Assembly: GCA_003152315.1 (NCBI GenBank)
Contig: PLZV01000012.1
Span: 243 to 64,242, forward strand
Source: Verrucomicrobiota bacterium
GTDB lineage: Bacteria; Verrucomicrobiota; Verrucomicrobiia; Palsa-1439
Length of the DNA stretch: 64,000 nucleotides
Direction of reading: 5' to 3'
A program made the position numbers and the translations under genes. Of the stretch, positions 51,475-62,287 are shown piece after piece. The first letter of the stretch is position 1; every line of letters begins with the position of its first letter. Under the pieces are notes generated by a model. That model saw only the letters and a list, made by a program, of their open reading frames with translations. It had not been told where the DNA came from and made no database searches.

Positions 51475-52422
51475 ATGAAGAATCGATACCTCATTATTAC
51501 CAGTCTAGCGCTTTGCGTCGTCGCTGTGCTCTCATGGAAACTGCAACCTGTGGGTGCCCAGAGCCCTTCGATCACTTCAACAAATATCACCGCAGCCTCG
51601 TCAGCCGACGTCGATTCGGATGGCGACGGCTTCACCGATGCGCAAGAGATCGCCTGGGGCACCGATCCGCATGATCCCAATAGCCATCCTGATTTGGTTA
51701 CCGGCATGGTCGCATGGTTGCCACTCGATGAGGGCCAGGGGACGCAGGCGCTGGATGTCTCGGGCCAGGGACACAACGGAACGCTCGAAGGCAGTTCGCT
51801 TCCCACATGGACCAGCGACGGCAGCGGACCATCACTGGCGTTCAGTGGCGCGCAGAGCCAAGTCGTTGTCCCGAATTCCAGCGAACTGACACCCACCAAC
51901 AAGTTCACCATGATGGCCTGGATAAAGGTCAACCCTGGAGTCCAAGGTACGGTGCTCAGCAAGAAGACTTCGGATGCTTCCCAAACCGGTTACTCGCTCT
52001 CGATTACCGGCGGACGATTGTCGGCCTTATTGCGGGTCGGGGGAATGGATCGTCCGCTCTACGGACACGTCCCGGTTGCCGATGGTCAATGGCATTACGT
52101 TGCCTGTGCGTACAACGGCTTGGAGTTTCGCCTCTTCGTGGATGGTGTGCGGGACGTGTTGACGCATACGGGAGGAGCCGTAGTTCAGACCGACGGGTCG
52201 CTAATCATTGGGCAACTCGCCGGACAGATGCGCGACGTGGGACTCTACCAACGGGCCTTCAACGATGGCGAAATCAAGTTGCTCTATGAGACCACGAGCA
52301 CGATGAGCACCCAGTTGGCTCGACGCCAACCAGCCGCTCCGACATTCCTCTATGCGCGGCTGAAGGAGCGCGGGCGCATTCAAGCAGCACAAGCAGAACT
52401 GCGCAAAAGGGTGACGCCATGA
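51475..52422 (+). CDS. Exported LamG-domain protein
   Basis: 315 residues from ATG at 51475 with GGAGG 7 nt upstream. Signal peptide NRYLIITSLALCVVAVLSW. A thrombospondin-3-like calcium repeat D-V-D-S-D-G-D-G-F-T-D-A-Q-E precedes a LamG/concanavalin-like jelly roll (G-M-V-A-W-L-P-L-D-E-G near 80 to I-G-Q-L-A-G-Q-M-R-D-V near 258). The C-terminal 50 residues are helical and basic. Its stop overlaps the giant gene downstream (ATGA), so the two are probably made together. Confidence 0.88.
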   Translation: MKNRYLIITSLALCVVAVLSWKLQPVGAQSPSITSTNITAASSADVDSDGDGFTDAQEIAWGTDPHDPNSHPDLVTGMVAWLPLDEGQGTQALDVSGQGHNGTLEGSSLPTWTSDGSGPSLAFSGAQSQVVVPNSSELTPTNKFTMMAWIKVNPGVQGTVLSKKTSDASQTGYSLSITGGRLSALLRVGGMDRPLYGHVPVADGQWHYVACAYNGLEFRLFVDGVRDVLTHTGGAVVQTDGSLIIGQLAGQMRDVGLYQRAFNDGEIKLLYETTSTMSTQLARRQPAAPTFLYARLKERGRIQAAQAELRKRVTP

Positions 52423-55400
52423 ACCGGACCACCCGACTTTTCATGATGGTTGTGATAGCAATCATTGTCTCCTTTCATTCGGCCTTGGCGCTTCCCAATC
52501 CCGTTGGCTGGTGGAACTTTGACGAGGGCAGCGGCACGCTAACGGTCGATTCCAGTGGCAATGGCAATACGGGAACGGTCGGCGGTTCGTGGATCACGAA
52601 CGGCATGTCGAGCAATGCCGTAACGTACACCACCTCGCAATTCACCACTATTCCTTACTGGTCGGGCTTTAACCTGAGCAATTCCATCACGGTATCCGTG
52701 TGGATCAAGCCGTCGGCGCCCGGATCGCCCGGCCCGGGTTATTCGCAAATGTTTGAAAAGGGCGTCGGGTACTTCGGCGACTGGGGCCTGCTCTATCTGG
52801 ATACCTCCCAGATCGAGTTTCAAATGACCGGGATGAACGGCAATTCGATTGCCACCATCTCGCTCGTTCCCACGGGTCTCTGGACGCATGTGGTCGCCAC
52901 TTTCGACGGCACGACCGCCAAACTCTACATTAACGGTTTGCTGGATCGATTCGCCACCTGGCCGGGTTCGCAGATCTTCACGACCAACGGAATCCAAATC
53001 GGCAGCTTGCCCGGTGCCATTGATGACGCTCGGATCTACAGCAATGCGCTCACGGAAATCCAGGTTGCGCAACTGTTTCTTGAACGTGACAAGGACCTCG
53101 ACCGGTTGATCGACGCCAATGAAACCATTTGCGGCACCGACCCGAACAATCCGGATTCTGACGGCGACGGCTACCCGGACGGGATGGAGGTGATGGCGGG
53201 AACCGATCCTCTTAATTCGTCGAGTCACCCCGATGTGACCACCGGCCTCGTGGGCTGGTGGAAGCTCGACGAAGGCAGCGGCACGCTGACGGCTGATTCC
53301 ACTACCAACGGCGACGGCGGCACCCTGGCCGGGCCAGCTTGGGTCACTGGCATCCACAGCAACGCACTGCAGTTTGATGGAGTGGATGATTTCGTTGTCT
53401 GTGGCGCGGGCGGTTCCAGCAGCCCGCTGGCGGTGACCAACCTGACGATTGCGCTTTGGGCTTACGTGACCAATACCGTGCAGGATGCAAACTTGGTTGA
53501 CCGTTTCTGGCCTGTCAATGGTTACTCGGTGGGCTGGCAACAGGTCTACAACCGTATCATCCTGATTCTGCCTAATATTCAACCCATCCCCATCGACCTT
53601 GACGATGTGGCCGCGAATGCGTGGAACCATTTCGCGTTCACCTACGACGGGTCTACGGTGAACTGCTACCTAAATGGCCGACTGTACAACAGCGGTAGTT
53701 ACACCAACGCCATCGGGAGTTCGACTCAGCCCCTTTATCTAGGCCAGGCAACTGCGTTCAACTATCAATTCCAGGGCCAACTCGATGATGTGCGCATCTA
53801 CAACCGGGCCCTCGCGGCCGGGGACGTTTACGCATTGGGACTCGTGGGCACTTACTGCAACGGCCTGCCCGACATCCAAAAATTCCGTCTGGGTCTAAAC
53901 CCGAACACTGCCTCCACCACGGGCGACGGGATACCGGATGACTGGGCAATCGCGCATGGGTTGAATCCGCTCGACTCCACCGTTGCCACCCAAACCTGCA
54001 CGTTGGCCTTTACCCATGGGCTCAATAACTTGCAGGTCTACGAAAACCAGAGCGTCCTGATTTCCGACGGCTATAGCACGCTTGGGGACGGAATTGGAGA
54101 TTGGTGGAAGGTCACCTACGGCTTCAGCCTTACTGATACCAGTGTCGCCAGCGGTGACCCCGAGGGGGACGGCTTGAGCAATCTGCAAAAATACCAACTC
54201 GGTCTGAATCCGTTCGTGTCGTATGCGATAACTGCACCCTCAATCGTGCTTATCAATTCAACCAGCAACACCGCTTCCGTTGCCGACGCAGGCGCGGGAG
54301 CGAGTTATTCATGGTCAATCGACAATGGTACAATCGACGGCGGCTCGGGCACGCCAAACATCTCGTGGTCAGCGGGCGACAGTGGTGTGGCGACGCTCAC
54401 TATGCAACTGACCACTTCTGGTGGCTCAGCCAACCTCAGCGCGCCGATAACGGTCACTCCGTGTTCGTTGGCTGCCAATATTACAGTTCCATCGTCCGTG
54501 CTTCTAGGCTCCACAAACACGGCTTCCCTGCCGAATCCTCTGACAGTTCTGTACAGTTTTACCAATGGTGTCGACGGTGCCATACCCGTGGGGGTTGTGC
54601 AGGGAACCGGTATCTACAGTAATGCCCTTTACGGAGCCGCCGCCTACGGAGGGACGAATGGTGCTGGCACTTTGTTTTCGATAACTCCAGACGGTGCTAC
54701 ACTTTCGACCTTGTGGCAGTTTGATCCAAACACTGACGGCGACGGTCCCTCGACGCTCGTACAAGGCAGCAGTGCACCTGGTACCACCAATCGTTATTTC
54801 TACGGTGTGACGACAGGAGGAGGACCGGGCAGCAACGGCACCGTGTTCGCGATCACGCCGGGGGGAAGTTTGACCAATCTGCATGCCTTTAACTACACGC
54901 AAGGTTCGTATCCAGCGGGACTCACGCAAGGACGGGACGGCAATTTTTACGGAGTAACTGAAGCCGGTGGATCTAACAACAATGGCGTTGTCTTCATGAT
55001 CTCGTCGAACATCAATACAGTTACGTTCAAGATATTGTATTATTTCAACGGGGGCACCAATGGTAATTTCTCGCAAGCAACTCTCATGCAGGGCAGTGGC
55101 ACGGACACCAGTTTCTATGGAACAACCCATTTTGGCGGGACGAATTCTGCGTGTCTTGGCGGGTGCGGCACAATCTTCAAGATCACTACTAACGGTGTTT
55201 TTTCATACCTGCATGTATTCAACGGTTCCGACGGCGGCTGGCCGACAACGCCCCTGACCTTGGGCACTAACGGGCTCTTCTATGGCACCGGGTTCACGGG
55301 AGGGAGTAACGGGTGCGGCATCGCGTTTAGCATTTCTTCTCAAGGCACCTTTAATAAACTCTACACCTTTGGTGACCCCAATGGTCGTGGTCCTGATTCT

Positions 55401-58040
55401 GGACTACTGCAAGGATTCGACGGGAACTTCTATGGCACGACTGTGAGCGGAGGATTAACGAATATATTCAACGGCGTGGCCGGCTATGGCACGGCATTTA
55501 AGTTAACCCCTCAGGGCACGAATACAGTCCTGCATCAGTTCAGCGGAAGCCCGGATGGCTACCTTCCGTTCGAGGGGGGTCTGACGACGGGCTTTGCTCA
55601 GGGGAAAACAAATGGCTATCTTTATGGTGTAACTCTGTTGGGAGGAACTAGCACCAATTGCTGGGCCGGCTGCGGAACCGTGTTTCTGGTCAACCCGTCT
55701 TCCTACATATGGTCAGTCGCGGGCGGCACCATCCTCACGGGGCAAGGCACTCCTACTATCACCTGGACGGCGGACAGCCCAGGGGGAGCAATTATTAGCG
55801 TGATCATTTCCAATTCCCCAGTCTGCACCACTAATGTCTCCGTCACAGTCCCGATCACCGCCTACAACGAGTGGTACGGGCCGTTCAACTCATGGACGAA
55901 CGTTTCGGCTTGGGGTGCTGACGGTGGAGGAACCAACGATGACACAGGGAGTATAAACGCTGCACTGGCGGCTATCGGTCTTAACGGCTGTTCACCCGTG
56001 TTGTATTGCCCGGGCAAGTACTTGATCTCCCAAACGATTCACTTGCAAAATCGACAGGGTGTGGCTGTCTTTGGCAAGGACTCGGCAGTATCCGGATTCA
56101 CCTGGATCGGCAACACAGGCACAACGGTTGGCGATGCAACAACGATGTTTTGGGTGGATGCCGTGAACACCACCTATTTCGAGCGGCTGTTCTTTGACGG
56201 CAAAGGCAAGTCTTACACACTGGTCAATCACAGCCAAAACAACGGCAATCCGTATTTCGATAATGCGAACACATGGGCCGATTGTGTGTTCAAGAACTCA
56301 GTAGCGGGCGGTCTTGGAATTGCGGGAGCCAAGATCAACGGAGGTTTCTCGAATGAGGCCTTTCTGCGCTGCGTGTTCACCAATCTAGGAGTAGCAGTTG
56401 AGACTTATGACTACAACGCCATTGACGGCTGGATGGTCAATTGCTATTTCGCCAATTGCGGCGTCGGGTTGCAGATGAATCCGGGTAGTCTCCATGCCTA
56501 TCAAAGCGTTTTCGTGAACAATGGGACTGACGTGTTCAACAACACCGGCAACGATTTTGAATGCGTCACAGGCAACACCAGTTGGCACTCAACTGCGTTC
56601 TACGTTGACCCGATCCACAATGGGCCGGTATTAATCAAGGGCAACACGATTATCGACCCCTCCGGTCAACCGTTCTTAACGGGGCAACAGGGGCCGTTTG
56701 TGGTAATGGACAACACGTTTGCTTATTCCAATGGCGTGGCCGCGAACTTTACCTCCAACGGTACAACAGTCTTGCTGCTCGGCAACACGAATTGTTACGC
56801 ACCGTTCTATACGATTGCTTCCAATCCGATCACTAACCTGGTGGATAACGTGACGGTGAACCGAAGCAGTCTGGCGCTCTCACAGCCGGGCCTTCCGACC
56901 GAGGCGACAAATCTCAACCGTACCATTGTGGATATGCCACGGAGTTTTACGGCATCCTCGTTGCAGACAGCAATCAACGGGGCTACGGATGGGACAGTGA
57001 TCCACATTCCGTGGACGAATACCGGGACGTACTACAGTATGAATGCTACCGTCACAATCCCCGCCAACCGTGATATTCGGATTGTGGGCGACGGCTCGCT
57101 TTCCATACTTGCTGGAGATTCTGGCGGCGGTCCCATGTTTTCGCTGTTGCATCCTTCGCACGCCACCTTCAGCCACGTCCACCTATTTGGCGATTCCACC
57201 GTCCAGAACGCCCCAAATCTCATTCAGATCACTGGCGTGGGAAGCACGTCAGCCCGGCTATATCTCCGGGACAGCATTTGCAGATATGGCACGAACGCCA
57301 ACTTGGACGTGCAGGATTGCCCTGGCTTAACCGTTGACTGGCGCGGTAACAATGAAGAGAACAGCACAGGCGGAAACGGGCTTTGGCTCGAAGGGCGTGG
57401 CACAATCCGATTCATCGGCACGGAGTCGGGGGCCAGCCGTATCGACGCGGTCGTGACCAATGGCGGCACTCTCTATATCGAGATGTCCTACAACGAGGAC
57501 AACTACCAGCCCACCATGGGTTTTCGCAATTTGTTGACCGCGAGTAATAGCACCGTCATGTACCTTTGCGGCGTGCAGCACGAGCAAAGTGGCACGAATG
57601 GGCTCGACGGTTTTTGGCCTAACGGAGGTACTACTAACGCTTTTGGCATCACGAATTTTAGCGGCAATTGCACACTGAGCTTAGTAAAGGGGGTTTCCGA
57701 CTGGATGCGCATCAGCGGGGCGCAATCGGGCAACGTGTGGGTCGAAGGCTGCACCACGAAGAATTCTCCCACACTCGGCGGGCTGTGGCCGATCACCAAC
57801 CTGACGTCCTTCCTCCCCGTGCAAACTATGAATTGGGACTACAATACCACCAGCCAGTTGTTTAGCAATTACGCCGATATCGGTACGGCAACGGTGTCCT
57901 ACACGCGAACAATGTTCGCTCCCTCACGTTCGACATATTCCGATTTGGGGCCGATGACGCGGAGAACCAACCAGACCGACGTACTGATTGAGGATACGAT
58001 ACTGGAAGACAGCCTAATAAACCTACAGGTGAAACCGTGA
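52419..58040 (+). CDS. Giant secreted multidomain protein (LamG, TSP3, GloVer-type repeats, beta-helix)
   Basis: 1873 residues. Signal peptide RLFMMVVIAIIVSFHSALA. LamG 1 (about 25-210), a TSP3 calcium segment (D-P-N-N-P-D-S-D-G-D-G-Y-P-D-G), LamG 2 (about 270-480), further TSP3-like D-G-I-P-D-D-W, and a bacterial Ig-like stretch (about 610-700). Nine or so repeats of the G-T-x-F-x-I-T-x-x-G-x-x-x-x-L-x-x-F type (710-1090) have the look of GloVer choice-anchored repeats. Last is a pectate-lyase-3 beta-helix starting W-T-N-V-S-A-W-G-A-D-G-G-G-T-N-D-D-T near 1155. Likely a polysaccharide-binding or cleaving surface protein. No sorting signal is seen at the C-terminus. Confidence 0.9.
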   Translation: MNRTTRLFMMVVIAIIVSFHSALALPNPVGWWNFDEGSGTLTVDSSGNGNTGTVGGSWITNGMSSNAVTYTTSQFTTIPYWSGFNLSNSITVSVWIKPSAPGSPGPGYSQMFEKGVGYFGDWGLLYLDTSQIEFQMTGMNGNSIATISLVPTGLWTHVVATFDGTTAKLYINGLLDRFATWPGSQIFTTNGIQIGSLPGAIDDARIYSNALTEIQVAQLFLERDKDLDRLIDANETICGTDPNNPDSDGDGYPDGMEVMAGTDPLNSSSHPDVTTGLVGWWKLDEGSGTLTADSTTNGDGGTLAGPAWVTGIHSNALQFDGVDDFVVCGAGGSSSPLAVTNLTIALWAYVTNTVQDANLVDRFWPVNGYSVGWQQVYNRIILILPNIQPIPIDLDDVAANAWNHFAFTYDGSTVNCYLNGRLYNSGSYTNAIGSSTQPLYLGQATAFNYQFQGQLDDVRIYNRALAAGDVYALGLVGTYCNGLPDIQKFRLGLNPNTASTTGDGIPDDWAIAHGLNPLDSTVATQTCTLAFTHGLNNLQVYENQSVLISDGYSTLGDGIGDWWKVTYGFSLTDTSVASGDPEGDGLSNLQKYQLGLNPFVSYAITAPSIVLINSTSNTASVADAGAGASYSWSIDNGTIDGGSGTPNISWSAGDSGVATLTMQLTTSGGSANLSAPITVTPCSLAANITVPSSVLLGSTNTASLPNPLTVLYSFTNGVDGAIPVGVVQGTGIYSNALYGAAAYGGTNGAGTLFSITPDGATLSTLWQFDPNTDGDGPSTLVQGSSAPGTTNRYFYGVTTGGGPGSNGTVFAITPGGSLTNLHAFNYTQGSYPAGLTQGRDGNFYGVTEAGGSNNNGVVFMISSNINTVTFKILYYFNGGTNGNFSQATLMQGSGTDTSFYGTTHFGGTNSACLGGCGTIFKITTNGVFSYLHVFNGSDGGWPTTPLTLGTNGLFYGTGFTGGSNGCGIAFSISSQGTFNKLYTFGDPNGRGPDSGLLQGFDGNFYGTTVSGGLTNIFNGVAGYGTAFKLTPQGTNTVLHQFSGSPDGYLPFEGGLTTGFAQGKTNGYLYGVTLLGGTSTNCWAGCGTVFLVNPSSYIWSVAGGTILTGQGTPTITWTADSPGGAIISVIISNSPVCTTNVSVTVPITAYNEWYGPFNSWTNVSAWGADGGGTNDDTGSINAALAAIGLNGCSPVLYCPGKYLISQTIHLQNRQGVAVFGKDSAVSGFTWIGNTGTTVGDATTMFWVDAVNTTYFERLFFDGKGKSYTLVNHSQNNGNPYFDNANTWADCVFKNSVAGGLGIAGAKINGGFSNEAFLRCVFTNLGVAVETYDYNAIDGWMVNCYFANCGVGLQMNPGSLHAYQSVFVNNGTDVFNNTGNDFECVTGNTSWHSTAFYVDPIHNGPVLIKGNTIIDPSGQPFLTGQQGPFVVMDNTFAYSNGVAANFTSNGTTVLLLGNTNCYAPFYTIASNPITNLVDNVTVNRSSLALSQPGLPTEATNLNRTIVDMPRSFTASSLQTAINGATDGTVIHIPWTNTGTYYSMNATVTIPANRDIRIVGDGSLSILAGDSGGGPMFSLLHPSHATFSHVHLFGDSTVQNAPNLIQITGVGSTSARLYLRDSICRYGTNANLDVQDCPGLTVDWRGNNEENSTGGNGLWLEGRGTIRFIGTESGASRIDAVVTNGGTLYIEMSYNEDNYQPTMGFRNLLTASNSTVMYLCGVQHEQSGTNGLDGFWPNGGTTNAFGITNFSGNCTLSLVKGVSDWMRISGAQSGNVWVEGCTTKNSPTLGGLWPITNLTSFLPVQTMNWDYNTTSQLFSNYADIGTATVSYTRTMFAPSRSTYSDLGPMTRRTNQTDVLIEDTILEDSLINLQVKP

Positions 58041-58191
58041 CCCACTCTGCGATCAAGCTACGTCGACGCTATCAGTTGGTGCCGCATCCTACGACGACGG
58101 CTTGGAAAGCTCAAATCTGCTGGACATTCACGTCGCGACCTGTTCTACTTGTGTAAGTAAACCCGTGCGTTATCGCATTATTAGGCCGGGG

Positions 58192-59973
58192 ATGAGACGA
58201 ACCATCTGGTTGATATTGGCTATTGCGATAAATGCGATCAGCCCTACGGCTTCAGAGGCGCAGACCAACAGTTGCATCAGTTCAACAGACGGCTTCTGGG
58301 ATGAGGCCCGTATTTGGTCACTCCACAAGCCACCCTCGATTAAGCAGTCTGCAATTCTCATCACCAACGCCGCCTCAGAGCAAATAACAATCGATAATAC
58401 CACGGCAAACGATTTCAAGAATACGCTCATCATCAGCAACCTTGTTATCGCCCCTCCGTCAGGCGGCACCGACACTCTCTACCTTGATAATACCGGCACC
58501 ATTGCCTTGCATATTCTTAACAGCCTCATCATCGGCAGTACTGAGACACCTCCTGGCGGCGGAGGATCAGAATTGATCAGTGTCAATTCCAAACTGATCG
58601 TTGACGGTTTGTTGGGCGGACTACTCCAGGATAACGGCACGATGGTCATCATGGGTGGCTCCGTGATCACGACAAACTGCACTCTACAGATTGAGCCTTC
58701 GTTTGCTGCAGGGCTCCTAATCATCTCCAATGGTGTTGTGCGAGCTCGGGATGTTAGTATTGATGTGGGAGAAGGCGGTAGCGGAACGATCGAAGTCATT
58801 GGTGGAGTAATGACCTTGTCTTCTTCTCTGAGTCTCGGTGGTCACAATGGCTTGCAGGCGACCTTGTTTGTGGCTAACGGGGGTCTGCTTGTAGTTACAA
58901 ACGGTCCGACGTACATAGGAAATGGCTCCGAGTGCTCTGGAAGCATCACGGTCACGAACGCCACCTTGCTGGCACATGACCTGTGGGTTGGTGATGGACA
59001 TGACTGCAGTGGCGACCTCTCCATTGAGGCTGGCACAGTAACACTTGGGGGATCGTTGAACTTCGGCGGCGGTTCAGGTGGAGTAGTCTCCTTAAGCGGC
59101 GGTGTGCTCATCGTCACCAACGATACAACGACTATCGGTGGCGAGGAGGGTAATGGCGAAATAACTATCGAAGATGGTCTTTTTTGGGCACGGGAAATCC
59201 TTGTCGGTTCTGAAGACCAATCCGATGGCGTGCTGACCGTTAATGGTGGCACCACGCAGTTGAGTTCTTATCTACAGGTCGGCGGTCTTGGCAACCTGAG
59301 CGATGGCGAAGTGTTTGTGAATAGCGGCCAGCTTGTGGTGACGAATGGTGAAATAATAGTGGGCAGCGAAGATGCTGCCAGCATTACTGTGTCGTTAGGC
59401 TTGTTGGCAGCAAATTACATCGACCTGGGTGTAGGGAGACTTGCAGCAGGCACGCTCTCGGTCAAGGGGGGCTCTGTCACCGCTGCGACAGGAATTACGC
59501 TAGGAGACTGTGCTAGCAATACTTTCGGCTACGTCTCGGTGGACGGCGGACAATTGACCGTGACCAACGCGGCCCACACGGGATTCATCGACGTTCAGAA
59601 TGGCCAGTTGGTTCTCAGCAGTGGCCTGTTGCAGGTTGATAAGCTCGTGATGACGAATACCTGCAGCAGCTTCGTCCACAACGGCGGCACCCTCATCGTC
59701 GGTAGTGTGGCGCTCGATCCAAACACTTTCCGTATCGTCTCGGTGATCCCGCAGGGCAACAACATGCTGGTCACCTGGCTTATGGCCCCCGGACAGACCA
59801 ACGCCTTGCAGGTTTCGTCTGGCGGAATCCATGGCAGCTACGAGACCAATGGTTTCGTCGACATCTTCATTGTAACGAACAACACCATTGTCGGTTCCCT
59901 GACCAACTATCTCGACATTGGCGCTGCCACGAACAAACCCTCCCGTTACTACCGCGCCCGGGTTTCCCCCTGA
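58192..59973 (+). CDS. Secreted beta-helix repeat (autotransporter-passenger-like) protein
   Basis: 593 residues from ATG at 58192; an upstream extension to 58102 lacks a signal. Signal peptide RRTIWLILAIAINAISPTAS. Repeats of about 40-50 residues of the type G-x-L-x-V-x-G-G-x-x-x-L-S-x-x-L-x-x-G-G, e.g. G-T-I-E-V-I-G-G-V-M-T-L-S-S-S-L-S-L-G-G, as in passenger-like beta-helices. The C-terminal module (V-T-W-L-M-A-P-G-Q-T-N-A-L-Q-V-S-S-G-G) is shared with the decayed paralogue at 62.8-63.0 kb. No transporter barrel follows, so it is not a true autotransporter. Confidence 0.82.
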   Translation: MRRTIWLILAIAINAISPTASEAQTNSCISSTDGFWDEARIWSLHKPPSIKQSAILITNAASEQITIDNTTANDFKNTLIISNLVIAPPSGGTDTLYLDNTGTIALHILNSLIIGSTETPPGGGGSELISVNSKLIVDGLLGGLLQDNGTMVIMGGSVITTNCTLQIEPSFAAGLLIISNGVVRARDVSIDVGEGGSGTIEVIGGVMTLSSSLSLGGHNGLQATLFVANGGLLVVTNGPTYIGNGSECSGSITVTNATLLAHDLWVGDGHDCSGDLSIEAGTVTLGGSLNFGGGSGGVVSLSGGVLIVTNDTTTIGGEEGNGEITIEDGLFWAREILVGSEDQSDGVLTVNGGTTQLSSYLQVGGLGNLSDGEVFVNSGQLVVTNGEIIVGSEDAASITVSLGLLAANYIDLGVGRLAAGTLSVKGGSVTAATGITLGDCASNTFGYVSVDGGQLTVTNAAHTGFIDVQNGQLVLSSGLLQVDKLVMTNTCSSFVHNGGTLIVGSVALDPNTFRIVSVIPQGNNMLVTWLMAPGQTNALQVSSGGIHGSYETNGFVDIFIVTNNTIVGSLTNYLDIGAATNKPSRYYRARVSP

Positions 59974-59989
59974 GAATCCTAAGAATGGC

Positions 59990-62287
59990 TCACTGAATTG
60001 CACGCACGCGGGCGAGATTGGTTTGTGCCTGCGCAAAGTCGGGCTTGATCTGCAACGCTCGTTCGTACTGTGCCGCCGCCTCTCGTAGTCGGCCTGAAAA
60101 CTCCAGAGCGAGCCCCAGGTTGTTGTGTGTGTCAACGTCATTCGGTTGGATGTGCAGAATCAATTGGAACTGGTCAATCGCTTCCGGCACTTTTCCCGCC
60201 TGGAGCAGAGCATTCGCTAAATTGCGCCGGGCCTGAAGGAGGTCGGGCTTGATGCGAACCACCCGTTGGTAATGGTCGATTGCCTCCTGCCACCGGCCCA
60301 GACGACTAGACGCAAGCGCCAAGTTGAAGTGGGCCTCTTCATTATCGGGTTGGATTCGCAGCGCCTGCTGATAGTGATCGACCGCCTCCTGCAATCGGCC
60401 GCGGGACATTAAAAGAACACCCAAATTGTTGTGGGCAAAGGCAAAATCGGGCTGGATGCGTATCGCCTGTTCGTATTGTCCGATTGCCTCGTCCACCCGC
60501 CCCGCCTGTTCCAACGTCGACCCAAAATTGAAATGCACGCCTGCGACATTGGGTTTGCTGCGAGCTGCTTGCTCGTAGTGATTGATGGCTTCCGGCAGCC
60601 TGCCTTGATTCCTCAAGATGCCTGCCAGGTTGTTGTGCGCGTCCCCGTAATCGGGTTGGATTCGTATCGCCTGTTCATAGTGCTCGACTGCCTCTTGAGT
60701 CCGACCAAGGCTTTCCAGCGCGAGACCCAAGTTGTAATGTGCCTGGGCGAAATCCGGATTGAGCCGCAACGCCCGATCAAATTGCCCAATCGCCTCCTGC
60801 GGTCGACCGGCAGCTTGTAACGCCATCCCTATATTGTCATGCGAGTCAGCCCAACGCGCGGTACACGCCAGCAGATTGAACGCCACCGAAAAAGCGAGTA
60901 GAACACTCCACCCCCAGCGCATCGCGCGTCGCCGGCCCGGCTGGCCACCCAGGTCGCGTTCCGCACCGAGAATGCCGATCACAGCCAGTAGCACCAACAC
61001 CGGCATAAACTCCACCTCATACCGGCCGGCGGTGTAGTAATAAAAGCCTAGCGTCAGTGCAGCAATTCCGAAGAGCAGGGCTGCGGACGAAAGAAACAAG
61101 TCGAGGCAGTAACGCGACTCTGGGGATCGACCGCGCCGGGCTAGCGGGACGGCCAGCGCCAGCCAAACGAGCGGAATATTGACGAGGATTCCAAAGGTCT
61201 GTTCCACAGGCCCATGACCTGGGGGCGATGGGGCCAGAATGGTATTGCGCACGAAAGGAAACCGGGTGCTCCAGCGAGCGGTTTCCAGAAAATAAGCCCG
61301 GAAGTTAAACCATAGATACCGAAAACTGAAAGGTTGCTGCGTCAATTGCCGATCACCGGCCAATTGATAACGAAAGCCAAACTCAAAAGGGTTGTCGAAC
61401 CGGAGGACGTTGTAGAACATCAATCCGAGGCCAACGAGCGCGATCGGGCCCAGCGCCGCCAGCAAGGGGACCCAAACCTTCCGTTGTTCGCGCCACGCTT
61501 GAATCACCGGGACCAGCAATACAATTGCGCCGAATAGCAAGGAGGGTCGCGCCCCTACGGCCAATCCGTACATCAGGCTCGCTCCCGCGAGCCACCGGGT
61601 CTGTCGTGACAAATCGTGGATTGCCTTCCAAATACACAGCAGCGCCAGCATCGTGAACGCATACCCGCAACTGATCGCCACCTCGTACACGTCACACCGC
61701 GCCAAAAGGAACGGCACGCAGGTGACCAAACCCATCGCGAGCGCACCGGCGGAGACCATCGCGACATTGACCTCGGCAAAGTATCGCCGCCAAAGGGCGC
61801 ACAACAGACCCACTCCGGCCAAGAAACCGATACTGCAGAAACATATTGCAGCGGCCTTTTGCGGCAGATAGTGGCCCGTGAGTACCACATATGGCCAGAA
61901 AAGAACCAGAGCGGGAGTGACCCCGAAATACAGGTAGAATTTCCCCTTGTAATAGCTCATGTCGAGCACACGATACGGGGCATGTGCTGCCGGATCGTAG
62001 GGATTCGCAAGCTGCGCAAAGCCGGGCACGTAGATTATCAGGTTGAGCTGGCCGGCGCGAAAGCTGCGCACAAGCAAATTGTAATAAGCATCCGCGGGAT
62101 TCAGACTATTCGATGCAACAAGACCCGACTGAGCCGTGTACGCGTACACGCCAATGACCAGCATACACATGGCGCATAAGATGCCGTACTGCTTTCGCCG
62201 GCAGTTCTTTTCAACTGCCTGCACGTTGGCGAAATCTGGTTTGCCGTCAATCATCGTGACTCCAAGGCCGCCGCTTTTGGAGTTCAT
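59990..62287 (-). CDS. Polytopic GT-C-like membrane protein with C-terminal TPR array
   Basis: 765 residues from ATG at 62287 (an extension to 62356 is open). The first 500 residues have about ten membrane helices with loops resembling GT-C/dolichyl-phosphate-mannose mannosyltransferases (N-P-Y-D-P-A-A-H-A-P-Y-R-V-L-D-M-S-Y-Y-K-G-K-F-Y-L-Y-F-G). The last 280 residues are eight 34-residue TPRs with near-identical consensus (E-A-I-x-x-Y-E-Q-A-I-R-I-Q-P-D), so the DNA between about 60000 and 60850 is a 102-bp tandem repeat. It is oriented against the flanking secreted-protein genes. It may glycosylate surface proteins of this locus (inference). Confidence 0.8.
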   Translation of the reverse strand: MNSKSGGLGVTMIDGKPDFANVQAVEKNCRRKQYGILCAMCMLVIGVYAYTAQSGLVASNSLNPADAYYNLLVRSFRAGQLNLIIYVPGFAQLANPYDPAAHAPYRVLDMSYYKGKFYLYFGVTPALVLFWPYVVLTGHYLPQKAAAICFCSIGFLAGVGLLCALWRRYFAEVNVAMVSAGALAMGLVTCVPFLLARCDVYEVAISCGYAFTMLALLCIWKAIHDLSRQTRWLAGASLMYGLAVGARPSLLFGAIVLLVPVIQAWREQRKVWVPLLAALGPIALVGLGLMFYNVLRFDNPFEFGFRYQLAGDRQLTQQPFSFRYLWFNFRAYFLETARWSTRFPFVRNTILAPSPPGHGPVEQTFGILVNIPLVWLALAVPLARRGRSPESRYCLDLFLSSAALLFGIAALTLGFYYYTAGRYEVEFMPVLVLLAVIGILGAERDLGGQPGRRRAMRWGWSVLLAFSVAFNLLACTARWADSHDNIGMALQAAGRPQEAIGQFDRALRLNPDFAQAHYNLGLALESLGRTQEAVEHYEQAIRIQPDYGDAHNNLAGILRNQGRLPEAINHYEQAARSKPNVAGVHFNFGSTLEQAGRVDEAIGQYEQAIRIQPDFAFAHNNLGVLLMSRGRLQEAVDHYQQALRIQPDNEEAHFNLALASSRLGRWQEAIDHYQRVVRIKPDLLQARRNLANALLQAGKVPEAIDQFQLILHIQPNDVDTHNNLGLALEFSGRLREAAAQYERALQIKPDFAQAQTNLARVRAIQ

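Noticed and set aside
52539-53630. 363-residue minus-strand frame opposite the giant secreted protein
   Set aside because: The sense strand carries LamG and TSP3 domains; the antisense product has no recognisable feature.
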